Numbered from the stretch's first letter, positions 1 to 9,434 are shown. The stretch: DNA of 64,000 bases from Chlorobium sp. (GCA_028277225.1 JANQHB010000037.1:90570-154569); one strand, 5' to 3'. Numbers and translations: made by a program. The notes: a model not told the origin generated them from the sequence alone.

Positions 1-551
1 CTGCAATAGCGGTATCTTCGCATGCCGGCATCCCCTTTTCCACAATCAGAAACGGCATCCGCTCCTTCAAGAGACCGAAACGAAGAATGGAAATTGTGGG
101 AGAATTCAACAGGGGCATGATGCTCATCGATGATTTCGCGCATCACCCGACCGCAATCCGCGCAACACTTACTTCGCTTCGACAGCGGTTTGCAAAGAGG
201 AGAATAATCGCCTGTTTCGAACCGCGTTCGAACACCAGCACGAGAAATGTATTTCAGCATGACCTGGAAAACGCTTTCGCAGACGCCGATATTGTCGTTA
301 TCGGAAAAGTCCATCGAGCCGAAAGATATGCGGAAAACCTGCGTCTCGACACAGAAAAACTCTCTGCAGTCCTGAGTCGATCAGGAAAGAAGGTGTATGT
401 TTCCGCATCGGAATCGACCCGCTATCCGCAAGATATAGAAGCGTTTATCGATGAGAACCTCAGGGATGACGATGTTATCGTCCTGTTGAGCAACGGCAGT
501 TTCAACGGCTTGAAACAACTCTTAACAGAAAGTTTTCTAAAAAAAGGCTGA
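1..551 (+). CDS. mpl: UDP-N-acetylmuramate:L-alanyl-gamma-D-glutamyl-meso-diaminopimelate ligase, C-terminal part
   Basis: The reading frame is open from base 3, so the gene enters from outside the window and only about 182 C-terminal residues are present. The stretch DDFAHHPTAI is the signature of the Mur-ligase C-terminal domain as found in Mpl (MurC also has DDYGHHP-type motifs, but the AHHPTAI form and the following FEPRSNTSTRN favour Mpl). Mpl recycles murein tripeptide by joining it to UDP-MurNAc in the cytoplasm. Confidence is high for a Mur-family ligase and somewhat lower for Mpl over MurC. gapA follows after 72 bases on the same strand. Confidence 0.82.
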   Translation, partial: AIAVSSHAGIPFSTIRNGIRSFKRPKRRMEIVGEFNRGMMLIDDFAHHPTAIRATLTSLRQRFAKRRIIACFEPRSNTSTRNVFQHDLENAFADADIVVIGKVHRAERYAENLRLDTEKLSAVLSRSGKKVYVSASESTRYPQDIEAFIDENLRDDDVIVLLSNGSFNGLKQLLTESFLKKG

Positions 552-623
552 TTTTTTTCATTTTAGTTATCTATTTTCCTGCGAGTTGCAACTTCTGAAC
601 ACAACAAACCTGAAAACGAAATT

Positions 624-1628
624 ATGGCAAAAGTAAAAGTCGGCATAAATGGATTCGGACGTATCGGCCGTCTGGTATTCCGTCAGGCAATGGCGAATGA
701 AAAAGTGGAAATTGTTGCTATCAATGACCTCTGTGACGCCAAGACACTTGCTCACCTTCTGAAATACGATTCAACACACGGTATATTCAATGCTGAAATC
801 CAGGCCGAAGAAGACGCCCTGATTGTCAATGGCTCCAAAATCGCCATCTGCGCTGAAAAAGATCCGGAACAGCTCCCCTGGAAAGCCCTGGGTGTCGATC
901 TTGTTGTCGAATCGACCGGGATCTTCACCAAACGCGAAACTGCTGCAAAACATATCACCGCCGGCGCGAAAAAGGTTATCATCTCCGCTCCTGCGAAAGA
1001 TGAAGTCGATGCGACGATCGTTCTGGGAGTCAATGACGATACCATTTCCGGCAATGAAGAAATCATTTCGAACGCAAGCTGCACGACCAACTGTCTTGCA
1101 CCGATGGCCAAAGTACTCGAAGACAACTTCGGTATTGAAAAAGGGTTCATGACCACCGTCCACGCCTATACAAACGACCAGCGCATTCTCGATCTTCCTC
1201 ACAAGGACCTTCGTCGCGCACGCTCTGCCGGGAGTTCTATCATTCCGACAAGCACCGGGGCAGCCAAAGCTATCGGCCTTGTCGTCCCTGAACTGGCCGG
1301 CAAGCTTGACGGTATGGCAATGAGGGTTCCGGTTCCAGACGGTTCAGTCACCGATCTGACCATCATTCTCAAAAATCCTGCTTCCAAAGAAGAGATCAAT
1401 GCCGCCATGCAGAAAGCTGCAGAAGGAAACATGAGAGGCGTCCTTCAGTTCTGCACCGATCCTGTCGTATCGTGCGACATCGTCGGCAACGCACATTCCT
1501 GTATCTTCGACTCTCTTCTCACGATGTCGACAGGCAACATGGTGAAAGTCGTCGGCTGGTATGACAACGAGCTCGGTTACGCCACTCGTGTTGTAGATCT
1601 TCTTGAGATCTACGCGCATTTCGTCTGA
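624..1628 (+). CDS. gapA: Type I glyceraldehyde-3-phosphate dehydrogenase
   Basis: The 334-residue product has the usual family length. It begins with the Rossmann motif INGFGRIGR (residues 8-16) and carries the active-site stretch SNASCTTNCLAP with catalytic Cys153. The residue after the second strand is Asp35 (INDL), the acidic residue that favours NAD over NADP. The enzyme interconverts glyceraldehyde-3-phosphate and 1,3-bisphosphoglycerate; in a CO2-fixing green sulfur bacterium it would serve mainly gluconeogenesis from reverse-TCA products (inference). A strong terminator follows the stop codon. Confidence 0.97.
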   Translation: MAKVKVGINGFGRIGRLVFRQAMANEKVEIVAINDLCDAKTLAHLLKYDSTHGIFNAEIQAEEDALIVNGSKIAICAEKDPEQLPWKALGVDLVVESTGIFTKRETAAKHITAGAKKVIISAPAKDEVDATIVLGVNDDTISGNEEIISNASCTTNCLAPMAKVLEDNFGIEKGFMTTVHAYTNDQRILDLPHKDLRRARSAGSSIIPTSTGAAKAIGLVVPELAGKLDGMAMRVPVPDGSVTDLTIILKNPASKEEINAAMQKAAEGNMRGVLQFCTDPVVSCDIVGNAHSCIFDSLLTMSTGNMVKVVGWYDNELGYATRVVDLLEIYAHFV

Positions 1629-1657
1629 TTGATTTTTCCTTTCAATCAGACAGAGAG

Positions 1658-1700
1658 AGGCTGTCTCAGAACTGAAGCTGAGACAGCCTTTTCTGTTTTT
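1658..1700 (+). terminator. Rho-independent terminator of gapA
   Basis: A perfect 12-bp stem (AGGCTGTCTCAG at 1658-1669 pairing with 1678-1689) with an 8-base loop is followed by TTTTCTGTTTTT. It lies 29 bases after the gapA stop. Confidence 0.92.
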
Positions 1701-1968
1701 ACTCTCAGAAAACGTGAAAACAACCTCAAAAAGAAGGTCTGGAGAAGTTGGTACAGCCAACCTCCCTTTGCAGGCTCAATGTGACTGTTATTGCCCCTGG
1801 ACCCGACAGCAAACCTGAAACAGACGGTTTTCAGGGAATATCTCCTTATGTATTCAAGACATGTCCCAGACACACATTTGTTGAAACGGTCAGTTTAGTT
1901 TATACTGAGTCATAAAAGAATGAAGCGCTCTAGACGCTTTTCCCGAATAACTTTATACCAATGAGATT
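1701..1968. other. Non-coding gap upstream of the flavodoxin-like gene
   Basis: No convincing gene is present in this stretch. It contains two small hairpins, GTTGG-TACAG-CCAAC near 1747-1761 and AAGCG-CTCTAGA-CGCTT near 1923-1939. The second lies about 30 bases before the next gene and could be part of its leader. No clear -35/-10 pair was recognised. Confidence 0.4.
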
Positions 1969-2610
1969 ATGTCCAGTTCATCTCAGCAGATGAAAGCGAT
2001 CATCCTCTATGACACGCGTTCAGTTGGTGGTTCTACCGACAAGTTTGTCGACAATCTTGGCAAGAGCCTTGCAGAAACAGAAGCGTATGTCGAAAAGGGA
2101 AAATGCAAGGCCACGGCTGATTACAGCTTCCTCCAGGATTTCGATGTCATCATCATGGGAGCGCCGGTCTATTATCTGCTCGTTTCCTCCGATCTGCTCG
2201 GCTCTTTCTTTCAGAGCAACATCAAAAAGTATCTCAGGAGGAAAAAAGTCGCCCTTTTTCTTGCCTGCGGCAGTCCTGAACCGATGGCGACAATGATGTA
2301 TCTTCCGCAGCTCAAGATTCACCTTGTCCGCAACAAGATACTCGCCGAAAAAGTCTTTGCTCCCCAGGAACTCTCTGACATGGAGGCAATCGACAGCTAC
2401 GTGGATAACATAGTGGAAGAATACAGAAAAGCGATCAAGACACGGGACCGTTCCCTCGTCTGGACCGATGGTGCGCTTGAAATGCTTGACAGGATACCGT
2501 CTTTTTTCAAGGACAGGGTCAGAATCACGACAGAAGAGTATGCTGAAGAAGCGGGCTACAATGAAATCACAGTAAGTGTTGTCAACGAGGCGAAAGCCGA
2601 GTTCGAATAG
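1969..2610 (+). CDS. Flavodoxin-domain protein
   Basis: The 213-residue protein starts with a flavodoxin-like strand and phosphate-loop region (KAIILYDTRSVGGSTDKFVDNLGKSL), where the loop has an RSVGGST form of the T/SxTGxT FMN-phosphate motif. A second strand, FDVIIMGAPVYYL, matches the flavodoxin 'D.iilG.PvY' block. The extra C-terminal 60 residues are mainly helical and charged. It is probably a cytosolic FMN protein or quinone/flavodoxin reductase relative; the partner is unknown. The start at 1969 has no strong ribosome site, and the ATG at 1990 is an alternative. A bidirectional terminator separates it from convergent dnaJ. Confidence 0.75.
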   Translation: MSSSSQQMKAIILYDTRSVGGSTDKFVDNLGKSLAETEAYVEKGKCKATADYSFLQDFDVIIMGAPVYYLLVSSDLLGSFFQSNIKKYLRRKKVALFLACGSPEPMATMMYLPQLKIHLVRNKILAEKVFAPQELSDMEAIDSYVDNIVEEYRKAIKTRDRSLVWTDGALEMLDRIPSFFKDRVRITTEEYAEEAGYNEITVSVVNEAKAEFE

Positions 2611-2664
2611 TACGGTACCTGCACTCATCCGGGTATTCCTCCCACAAGCAGACAGAACCAAAAA

Positions 2665-2701
2665 AGCAGCCTCATCTTCTCAGGATGAGGCTGCTTCTTT
2701 T
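2665..2701. terminator. Bidirectional terminator between the flavodoxin gene and dnaJ
   Basis: A 12-13 bp perfect stem (AAGCAGCCTCATC / GATGAGGCTGCTT, loop 2677-2683) has a run of A on its left and TTCTTTT on its right. It sits between two convergent genes, so it can serve both. Confidence 0.88.
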
Positions 2702-2723
2702 CATGTTCGGACTGATTCCGGAC

Positions 2724-3926
2724 TCACCCGAAAATATCACGGGCTTTTTCGAAGAAACTTTTTTCATGGTCTGTTTTTTCATCCGGTACGAGATGACCGG
2801 ATTTCTTCATTTCCTTGAGCAACTCCTTGTCACGATGCGACAGATCTTTCGGAATGTAGACATTGACCCGCACAAGATGGTCTCCCCTTCCGGGCGACTT
2901 GAGATGCCCTATGCCTTTACCACTGATCCTGAGCATGGTGTTGGGCTGTGTTCCCGGAGGCACGGTCAACTTGACCCTGCCTTCAAGCGTGGGGACCTCC
3001 ACCTTGGATCCAAGAACCATATCGGGATAGCCGAGAGGCAGATTATAGATAACATCATCGCCCCGGCGAGTGAAGAGCTTGTGTGACGCCTCTTCGATAA
3101 CAACGATCAGATCGCCGTTCGAACCACCCCTTGGCCCTGCATTCCCCTGCCCTCTCAGGGTCAGGTAGTTTCCGTCCTCGACTCCGGCGGGAATATTCAC
3201 CTTGACGGTTGTATCTCCCTGCTTGATTCCCTCTCCGTGACAGGATGTACAGCGGTCCTTTACGATACGCCCTTCACCACCGCATGTGGGACATGCGGTA
3301 ATATTGACAAACTGACCGAACATGGTTTTCGATGCCTGCCGTACCTCTCCTGTTCCCTGGCAGGTCGAACAGGTCTCGAGTTCACCGGTTTTGGAACCGG
3401 TTCCGCTGCAAACCTCACAGGGAACCTGTTTTTTGATTTTAAGCGTTTTTTCTACACCCTTGGCAATCTCTTCCAGGGTCAGTTTCAGTCGTATCTTGAG
3501 ATCACCGCCGCGCAGACCTGTAGAAGATCGTTGACGCCGCTGTCCCCCTCCGCCGAATCCTCCGCCGAAAACCTCTTCAAAATCAAACGGAGAACTACCT
3601 CCGGATCGTGCTCCTCCACCGAACATGTCGCTGAACGCACTGAAGATATCACCGAAATCTCCCGTTCCGGCGCCATATGCGCCACCTCCGGATGCTGCCG
3701 ACGAACCCACGCCCGCATGACCGAACTGGTCATAGCGGCGGCGTTTATCATCATTGCTGAGCACTTCGTATGCTTCGTTAACCTCTTTGAAATGCTCTTC
3801 AGCATCACTGTTTCCGGGATTCTTGTCCGGATGATACTTCATAGCCAGCTTGCGATACGCTTTCTTGATATCATCCTTGGAGGTCGTTCGCGATATCCCG
3901 AGAACCTCATAATAATCTCTCTTCAT
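2724..3926 (-). CDS. dnaJ: Chaperone DnaJ (Hsp40)
   Basis: This is a full-length 400-residue type I Hsp40. The J domain is at residues 4-70 with HPD at 32-34, followed by a long Gly/Phe-rich linker (about 72-135). Four zinc repeats follow (CEVCSGTG, CSTCQGTG, CPTCGGEG, CTSCHGEG), then the C-terminal substrate-binding domains. It stimulates DnaK ATP hydrolysis and delivers unfolded protein. It is the third gene of the minus-strand run hrcA-grpE-dnaJ, 47 bases after grpE; dnaK itself is not in the window. Confidence 0.98.
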   Translation of the reverse strand: MKRDYYEVLGISRTTSKDDIKKAYRKLAMKYHPDKNPGNSDAEEHFKEVNEAYEVLSNDDKRRRYDQFGHAGVGSSAASGGGAYGAGTGDFGDIFSAFSDMFGGGARSGGSSPFDFEEVFGGGFGGGGQRRQRSSTGLRGGDLKIRLKLTLEEIAKGVEKTLKIKKQVPCEVCSGTGSKTGELETCSTCQGTGEVRQASKTMFGQFVNITACPTCGGEGRIVKDRCTSCHGEGIKQGDTTVKVNIPAGVEDGNYLTLRGQGNAGPRGGSNGDLIVVIEEASHKLFTRRGDDVIYNLPLGYPDMVLGSKVEVPTLEGRVKLTVPPGTQPNTMLRISGKGIGHLKSPGRGDHLVRVNVYIPKDLSHRDKELLKEMKKSGHLVPDEKTDHEKSFFEKARDIFG

Positions 3927-3973
3927 TGCTTGCCTGCTCTTCTGTCTATAACTGGTTTCTGAATTATCCTGTC

Positions 3974-4597
3974 TTACCTTGCCACAACAACCTTGGCATG
4001 CCGAAGCACCTTCTCACCCAGAAGGTAACCGGTCTGAAACTCCTCGATAACCGTATCGGCCTCGACATCGGGATTCTCAACCATGGTAATGGCTTCATGA
4101 AAGTTTACATCCATCTTTTTCCCTACTGCATCGATAGTGCTGACGCCTTTTTCTTCGAGCCATCTGAACAGGTTTTTTCGTAAAAGTTCAACGCCGTCAA
4201 CGTAGGGCCGGGCATCATCACTGATATCGAGAACCTCGGGTGCGTGTTCGACCAGACGATTGACATCGTCAATCACCGGCAGCAGTTCCTTTATTGTTTT
4301 TTCAAGTGACCTCGTACCGGCCATCAGTGCTTCCTTCTCCTTCTGGCGACGGAAGTTTTCAAATTCGGCAGCTTTCCGTAAAAGCTCTTCTTTCAGTCTG
4401 CCTGCCTCATCCCTTGACTCCTGCAACTCTTTACTGAGCTTGTCGCATTCAGTGCGTTTTCGCATAAGCTCCTCTTGTAGTTTTTCAGCCTCATCACGCG
4501 ATTGCTGCGACCTGTTTTCGAGCTTTCTGTTCTCCGTGACAAGCGTTTCCGGTTTGCCCTGTTTTTCCTTTATCTGTTTTTCTGTTTTTTTGGTCAT
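3974..4597 (-). CDS. grpE: Nucleotide exchange factor GrpE
   Basis: The 207-residue protein has the GrpE layout: a long N-terminal coiled coil, the conserved AAEFENFRRQKEKE segment, then a beta domain ending in TGYLLGEKVLRHAKVVVAR. GrpE dimers release ADP from DnaK. The coiled coil contains an internal duplication of a SRDEA-x2-L-x-EEL-x-RK unit (about residues 34-85), which makes it longer than many homologues. It lies between hrcA and dnaJ and is probably co-transcribed with both. Confidence 0.96.
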   Translation of the reverse strand: MTKKTEKQIKEKQGKPETLVTENRKLENRSQQSRDEAEKLQEELMRKRTECDKLSKELQESRDEAGRLKEELLRKAAEFENFRRQKEKEALMAGTRSLEKTIKELLPVIDDVNRLVEHAPEVLDISDDARPYVDGVELLRKNLFRWLEEKGVSTIDAVGKKMDVNFHEAITMVENPDVEADTVIEEFQTGYLLGEKVLRHAKVVVAR

Positions 4598-4698
4598 GTG
4601 TATAAAACTCTTTGCATTAAAAGTATTTCCGGTGCCATCCCGCCTGCTGCAGTATACCAGGGCAGCCGACCGGGACCGGTTTTCCCATGGATTGCAGA

Positions 4699-5760
4699 TC
4701 AGGACAGAGAATGTGACAACCTGTCAGCCATGTAATTGACAATACGAACAACCCGTTCGTAGTCCATTCTTTTCGGACCGAGCACCCCGAGCCTTCCTGC
4801 CGTATTCCCTATATAGAAAGGAGTAGCAACCACGGTGAAATCATCGGCTGTTGGTGCCATATTTTCACGCCCGATCATAATGGTCACATCGCGACCGGCA
4901 AGACTGTCGATCGAACAACCCGAATTCTTTTCCAGAAGCGCTGCAACACGGTCCTTGTCCTCGATCATGCACACAAGGTCACGCACTTTCTGCGGCTGAT
5001 CGAATTCCGGCTGGCTGACAATATACTCCGTGCCGGCAATATAGAGCCTCTCAAACACCGGGGTGTCATCAAACAGGTTATCGGCCGAACTGACAATCTT
5101 GTTCAACAGAGCAGTCTCTTTTCCGTAATCGGCAAGCCTCTTGCCGATTGAATTCCGGATATCCGAAAGCGTCAGTCCGGACAGTCTCTGGTTGAGAACC
5201 TCGATAACGGCATCGGTCTCTTGACGCGAAACTTCAATATCCAGTTCCATCACGATGGTTCTCACAAAAAGTGACTGGATAGAGAGAACAACCATGACTC
5301 TCGTCGAACTCAGAAGAATCATATCGAGACGTTCGAAAACAGCATTTGAAAGCCTCGGAGAGATGACCACACTGAGCTGGCGGGAAATACTGCCAAGCAC
5401 CTTCGCCGCAGCGTTAAGTACCTTGCTTGAATCCTTCGGATCGTACTGAAACTGTTCGAAATTGTGATCGATCCGCTGTTTTTCCTCTTCCTGGATTCGC
5501 TGTACCCGCATGATCAGGTCGACATAATAGCGATACCCCTTGTCGGTAGGCACACGGCCGGCAGATGTATGCGGCTGGCTGATATAGCCTTCGTCTTCAA
5601 GATCGGCCATGACATTTCGGATGGTTGCATCTGAAAGGCCGAGATTGTAATTCTTTGCTATAAAGCGCGAACCGACCGGTGCTGCATTCATGACATATGC
5701 CTGAATAATGATCGACAGCACCTGGCGCTGGCGTTCTGACAGGTCGCGGGACATTACCAT
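4699..5760 (-). CDS. hrcA: Heat-inducible transcription repressor HrcA
   Basis: The protein starts MVMSRDLSERQRQVL and matches HrcA over its whole length: N-terminal winged helix (APVGSRFIAKNYNLGLSDATIRNVMADLEDEGYI), a dimerisation domain, and the ending LGVLGPKRMDYERVVRIVNYMADRL. An in-frame extension to 5814 exists but lies outside the family's usual N-terminus, so the ATG at 5760 (or 5754) is preferred. HrcA normally represses chaperone operons by binding CIRCE. No CIRCE sequence is visible upstream here; a different palindrome at 5909-5926 lies in the promoter region. Confidence 0.95.
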   Translation of the reverse strand: MVMSRDLSERQRQVLSIIIQAYVMNAAPVGSRFIAKNYNLGLSDATIRNVMADLEDEGYISQPHTSAGRVPTDKGYRYYVDLIMRVQRIQEEEKQRIDHNFEQFQYDPKDSSKVLNAAAKVLGSISRQLSVVISPRLSNAVFERLDMILLSSTRVMVVLSIQSLFVRTIVMELDIEVSRQETDAVIEVLNQRLSGLTLSDIRNSIGKRLADYGKETALLNKIVSSADNLFDDTPVFERLYIAGTEYIVSQPEFDQPQKVRDLVCMIEDKDRVAALLEKNSGCSIDSLAGRDVTIMIGRENMAPTADDFTVVATPFYIGNTAGRLGVLGPKRMDYERVVRIVNYMADRLSHSLS

Positions 5761-5908
5761 ATGCTCATGACAACAACTGTTAACGATACAGAAAACACTG
5801 AATTCAGACCCCATTGAGCCCTTGAACCTGCTCTACAGAAGAGCAACATCGACACCAGGCCCGGTAACGGCGTCGTATCGAACGCACAATTTAGGAAAAA
5901 ACAACCTG

Positions 5909-5926
5909 ATACGGTATAAACCGTAT
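5909..5926. promoter_or_regulatory. 18-bp palindrome upstream of hrcA
   Basis: ATACGGT-ATAA-ACCGTAT is a perfect 7-bp dyad about 150 bases upstream of the hrcA start, in an AT-rich stretch likely to contain the promoter. It does not match CIRCE (TTAGCACTC-N9-GAGTGCTAA). A role as operator is inference from position and symmetry. Confidence 0.4.
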
Positions 5927-6021
5927 AATAAAATTCGACTTTTTAAACAACACTGCCATGCAATAAATTTCATCTCCTCTCAACCCATGCACCCGTACTC
6001 AAGAGAATCAAGCACATGGAA

Positions 6022-6930
6022 TCACACTCCTCTTCTGCAATCGGCAGCAATTGCCGAAACCATTCTGATAATACCTGCATAATCCCTGCGCAGTTCTATA
6101 TCCATAAGTCCTTCTTTCTTCATGATATCGACGACTTTTTGTGCGCCATCGGCATGCAGTTCGAAAAAGAGCATACCTGCGGGCTTCAGAAGAGCTGCCG
6201 CATGTGCGGCTATCGCCCGGTAAAACGTAAGACCGTCAGGATCTGTCAGCGCTATCCGGGGTTCATGATCCCTGACTTCGGTCTGCAGACCCTCCCACTC
6301 CGCCTGGGGTATATAGGGCGGATTGGATATGACTATATCGTAGCAGGAGCCCGCCTGATCGACGAATCCTTTATCGAGCGCATCGGCCTGCCGGAATGTT
6401 ATGTTCTCCGCCACCCCGTGCCGTCGTGCATTCTCCAGGGCGACGTCCAGAGCTTGCCTGGAAACGTCGACTGCCGTAACCACTGCGTCGGGTACACTGA
6501 GTGCCAGCATGACAGCGATGCAGCCTGACCCGGTACCGATATCGAGGATCCGGACCTCTTCGGCATCAAAAAGACCCGAATCACCCGCCCGTTCAAGAGC
6601 ATGCTCGACGAGCAGTTCGGTTTCCGGTCTGGGTATCAGCACACGATCATCGACAAGAAACGAACGGCCATAAAAAATCTGCTCACCGGTAAGATACTGC
6701 AGCGGCATTCCTTTCAGACGCTCTCTGCAGAGATGGCGGAACTGCTCCAGTTCGTTTTCGAAAACAGGCCTGTCGTACTTCAGGTACAGCTCCATTCTTG
6801 AGAGCCCGAGAACGTCGGCAAGCAGAATCTCCGCATTCAGACGAGCAGACTCGATCCCGTTTTCCCTGAAATGTTTTTCAGCCGCCTGCAGCAGTTTGAC
6901 TGTCAACCACTCCCTGTCACTTTTATCCAT
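6022..6930 (-). CDS. prmC: Peptide chain release factor N5-glutamine methyltransferase PrmC (HemK)
   Basis: The 302-residue protein has the N-terminal helical domain with the YLTGEQIFYGRSFLV block, then a class I methyltransferase fold with motif I LDIGTGSGCIAV and the catalytic NPPY (in VISNPPYIP). It methylates the Gln of the GGQ motif in release factors using S-adenosylmethionine. It lies upstream of hrcA on the same strand, separated by about 260 bases, so a shared transcript is uncertain. Confidence 0.96.
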   Translation of the reverse strand: MDKSDREWLTVKLLQAAEKHFRENGIESARLNAEILLADVLGLSRMELYLKYDRPVFENELEQFRHLCRERLKGMPLQYLTGEQIFYGRSFLVDDRVLIPRPETELLVEHALERAGDSGLFDAEEVRILDIGTGSGCIAVMLALSVPDAVVTAVDVSRQALDVALENARRHGVAENITFRQADALDKGFVDQAGSCYDIVISNPPYIPQAEWEGLQTEVRDHEPRIALTDPDGLTFYRAIAAHAAALLKPAGMLFFELHADGAQKVVDIMKKEGLMDIELRRDYAGIIRMVSAIAADCRRGV

Positions 6931-7152
6931 AGCTGATGTAACCCTGTTTTACTCAACACCGAGACATTTGATACAGCATGAGCCCGGATTCTCATATTTT
7001 GTCGTCAAAATGATCGGGGGCATGTCCTGCCCCGCATGATCATACATCAGGTCTTGTATGTTCATTGCCGCACTGGTATTTAAGCCAAATCGTTTTCAAA
7101 AAAAAATCCTTAGCTTTTGTGTCTTTCCGAAATGTATTCAACCGATGATATC

Positions 7153-7893
7153 ATGAAAAGGATGTTCTCTGTTATCGCAACGATACTCATGCTCGCTTCT
7201 CTCTTACCCGCCGCTCTTCATGCCGGTTTTACCGGAGTCATTGACATGCAGCTGACCATGCCCAACGGAACTTCGGCAATCCTTTACTCTTTCGGCCGAA
7301 ACGCCCAACGCATGGACATGACAACAAAACTCGACAAGATCCCGGACTCGCTTCATACAACCGTCATCACGCGCAAGTCGGAACCCGACCTTGCCGTCAT
7401 CGTCAATCACAAAGCGGGAACATTCAAAAAGGTCAGCTTGAAAACCGCCCTCGAAACGACAACACTTGTCGATTTTGATGACGATTACATGATTGAAAAA
7501 GGAAAACCGGCCACCATACAAGGTTACAACTGCAGTCACGTCACCCTGTCAAGCACCACCGACACCATCGAGATGTGGCTGACAGAGGATATTGGTGACT
7601 TCGAGACCTTCAGGCTCCTCCAGTCGCAGAATCCCCGTCTCTCCAACACCGTCCTTTCCGAAAAACTTGCAGAAGAGGGCATCGACGGTTTCCCGGTCAG
7701 AATTATACAGAAAAACGAGAACGGACAGCTTGCCATGGAGGTCGTTTCCGTAAACAGAAAAACCGTTGAGCCGGATCGTTTTTCGGTCCCGAAAATGTAT
7801 TCCGAAGTGATCGATGAACAGAAACCGCTCAACAACCGGCAAAAAGAACATCTGAAAGACCTTATGGAAAAAATAAAGGACTTCAGGGAGTAG
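7153..7893 (+). CDS. Exported DUF4412-like protein
   Basis: The 246-residue product starts at the ATG at 7153 (MKRMFSVIATILMLASLLPAALHA), which gives a clean signal peptide with cleavage after about residue 24; longer starts at 7117 and 7132 would bury it. The mature part is beta-rich and contains the block 'GKPATIQGYNCSHV', in which a cofactor-less single Cys precedes a predicted strand, as seen in DUF4412/LolA-like periplasmic proteins. Function is unknown. It stands 44 bases upstream of proS and may share its transcript. Confidence 0.72.
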   Translation: MKRMFSVIATILMLASLLPAALHAGFTGVIDMQLTMPNGTSAILYSFGRNAQRMDMTTKLDKIPDSLHTTVITRKSEPDLAVIVNHKAGTFKKVSLKTALETTTLVDFDDDYMIEKGKPATIQGYNCSHVTLSSTTDTIEMWLTEDIGDFETFRLLQSQNPRLSNTVLSEKLAEEGIDGFPVRIIQKNENGQLAMEVVSVNRKTVEPDRFSVPKMYSEVIDEQKPLNNRQKEHLKDLMEKIKDFRE

Positions 7894-7937
7894 ATTGTAT
7901 ATTCCCCTGCAATCATGAACCTCAAACTGACAATGAC

Positions 7938-9383
7938 GTGGCAGAAAGCATTACATCGAGAGAACAGGACTATTCACAATGGTACATCGACCTTGTCCGA
8001 TCAGCAAAACTGGCTGACTATTCCGACGTAAGAGGATGTATGGTCATTCGTCCCAACGGCTACGCCATCTGGGAAAAAATGCAGGCAGCCCTTGACCGCA
8101 TGTTCAAGGATACCGGCCACGTCAATGCATATTTCCCCCTGTTTATTCCCGAAAGCTACATCCGGAAAGAAGCCGACCACATCGAAGGCTTTGCCCCGGA
8201 ATGCGCTGTGGTTACCCATGGCGGCGGAGAGGAACTCACTGAAAAGCTGTACGTTCGGCCAACGTCCGAAACCGTGATCTGGGCATCCTATAAAAAATGG
8301 ATCCAGTCCTACAGGGACCTCCCGCTCCTTATAAACCAGTGGGCCAATGTCGTTCGCTGGGAAATGCGCACCAGGCTCTTTCTCCGAACCGCTGAATTTC
8401 TCTGGCAGGAAGGTCATACAGCCCATGCAACACCTGAAGAAGCCCAGGAAGAAGTACTCCGCATGATCAACGTCTATAAAACCTTTGCAGAAGAGTACAT
8501 GGCCCTGCCGGTAGTCATGGGGCGGAAAACCGATAGTGAAAAGTTTGCCGGTGCTGACCAGACCTGGTGTATCGAGGCGATGATGCAGGATCGAAAAGCG
8601 CTGCAGGCAGGCACATCCCACAACCTCGGCCAGAATTTTGCCAGGGCCTTCGACTGCCAGTTCCAGACAAAAGAAGGAAAACTCGAATACGTCTGGGCAA
8701 CAAGCTGGGGCGTTTCCACCCGCCTGATCGGAGCCCTTATCATGGCTCATTCTGATGACAGGGGGCTTGTGCTTCCTCCAAAACTTGCCTCGAGGCAGGT
8801 AGTCATCATACCGATTCTCAAGGGTGACAAACAAGCCGTTGCCGATAAAGCGCACGATGTGTGCAGCAACTTGAAAAAATGCGGCATCGCGGCCTTTGTT
8901 GATGACAGCGAACAGAATTCCCCCGGATGGAAATTCGCCGAATACGAACTGCAGGGAATTCCCGTCCGCATCGAAATCGGTCCAAGGGACCTTGCTTCAG
9001 GCACGTGTATTGCAGCGCGACGCGATACGGGAGAAAAACAAAAGCTGGCAATGGAAGAGACACTTCCGGCCTCGATTGCCGACCTTCTCGAAACAATCCA
9101 GAAGGCGATGTTCGAGCGCGCCCTCGATTTCCGTGAGGCAAATACCTTTGAGGCGGCCTCCTGGGATGAGTTCGTGGAATACATCGAAAAAGGGTTCGTG
9201 ATCGCTCACTGGGACGGTTCCGAAGAAACCGAAACGAAAATAAAGGAAGAAACCAGGGCAACCATCCGGGTGATACCCGAAACCGCTGATTTCATCGAGC
9301 GCTACGCCATCAATGAATCCGGGACATGTCTTGTCAGCGGCAGGGAATCGAAAGGAAAAGTTGTTTTCGCAAAAGCCTACTGA
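7938..9383 (+). CDS. proS: Prolyl-tRNA synthetase, archaeal/eukaryote-like short form
   Basis: The 481-residue length, the absence of the INS editing insertion and the C-terminal ending KGKVVFAKAY with a terminal Tyr mark the ProS type 3 (archaeal-like) class. Class II motif 2 is in VVRWEMRTRLFLRTAEFLWQEGHT and motif 3 near the LIGALIMAHSDDRGL block. It charges tRNA-Pro. The start is a GTG at 7938. A strong terminator follows. Confidence 0.96.
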   Translation: MAESITSREQDYSQWYIDLVRSAKLADYSDVRGCMVIRPNGYAIWEKMQAALDRMFKDTGHVNAYFPLFIPESYIRKEADHIEGFAPECAVVTHGGGEELTEKLYVRPTSETVIWASYKKWIQSYRDLPLLINQWANVVRWEMRTRLFLRTAEFLWQEGHTAHATPEEAQEEVLRMINVYKTFAEEYMALPVVMGRKTDSEKFAGADQTWCIEAMMQDRKALQAGTSHNLGQNFARAFDCQFQTKEGKLEYVWATSWGVSTRLIGALIMAHSDDRGLVLPPKLASRQVVIIPILKGDKQAVADKAHDVCSNLKKCGIAAFVDDSEQNSPGWKFAEYELQGIPVRIEIGPRDLASGTCIAARRDTGEKQKLAMEETLPASIADLLETIQKAMFERALDFREANTFEAASWDEFVEYIEKGFVIAHWDGSEETETKIKEETRATIRVIPETADFIERYAINESGTCLVSGRESKGKVVFAKAY

Positions 9384-9390
9384 AAAATAG

Positions 9391-9422
9391 TGACATGTGA
9401 CGAGTGACAAGAAAAAAGATAA
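9391..9422. repeat. Dispersed repeat C, copy 1
   Basis: A stretch built on TGTGACGAGTGAC followed by AAGAAAAAAGAT. It recurs in inverted orientation at 30637-30669, and its core GTGACGAGTGA recurs after pdxA near 46593. All copies are intergenic and touch or follow a stop codon. Confidence 0.6.
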
Positions 9423-9434
9423 CACTAAAAAGTA

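Noticed and set aside
5761..6021. CIRCE operator
   Set aside because: Neither TTAGCACTC nor GAGTGCTAA, nor a near match with 9-base spacing, is found upstream of hrcA.
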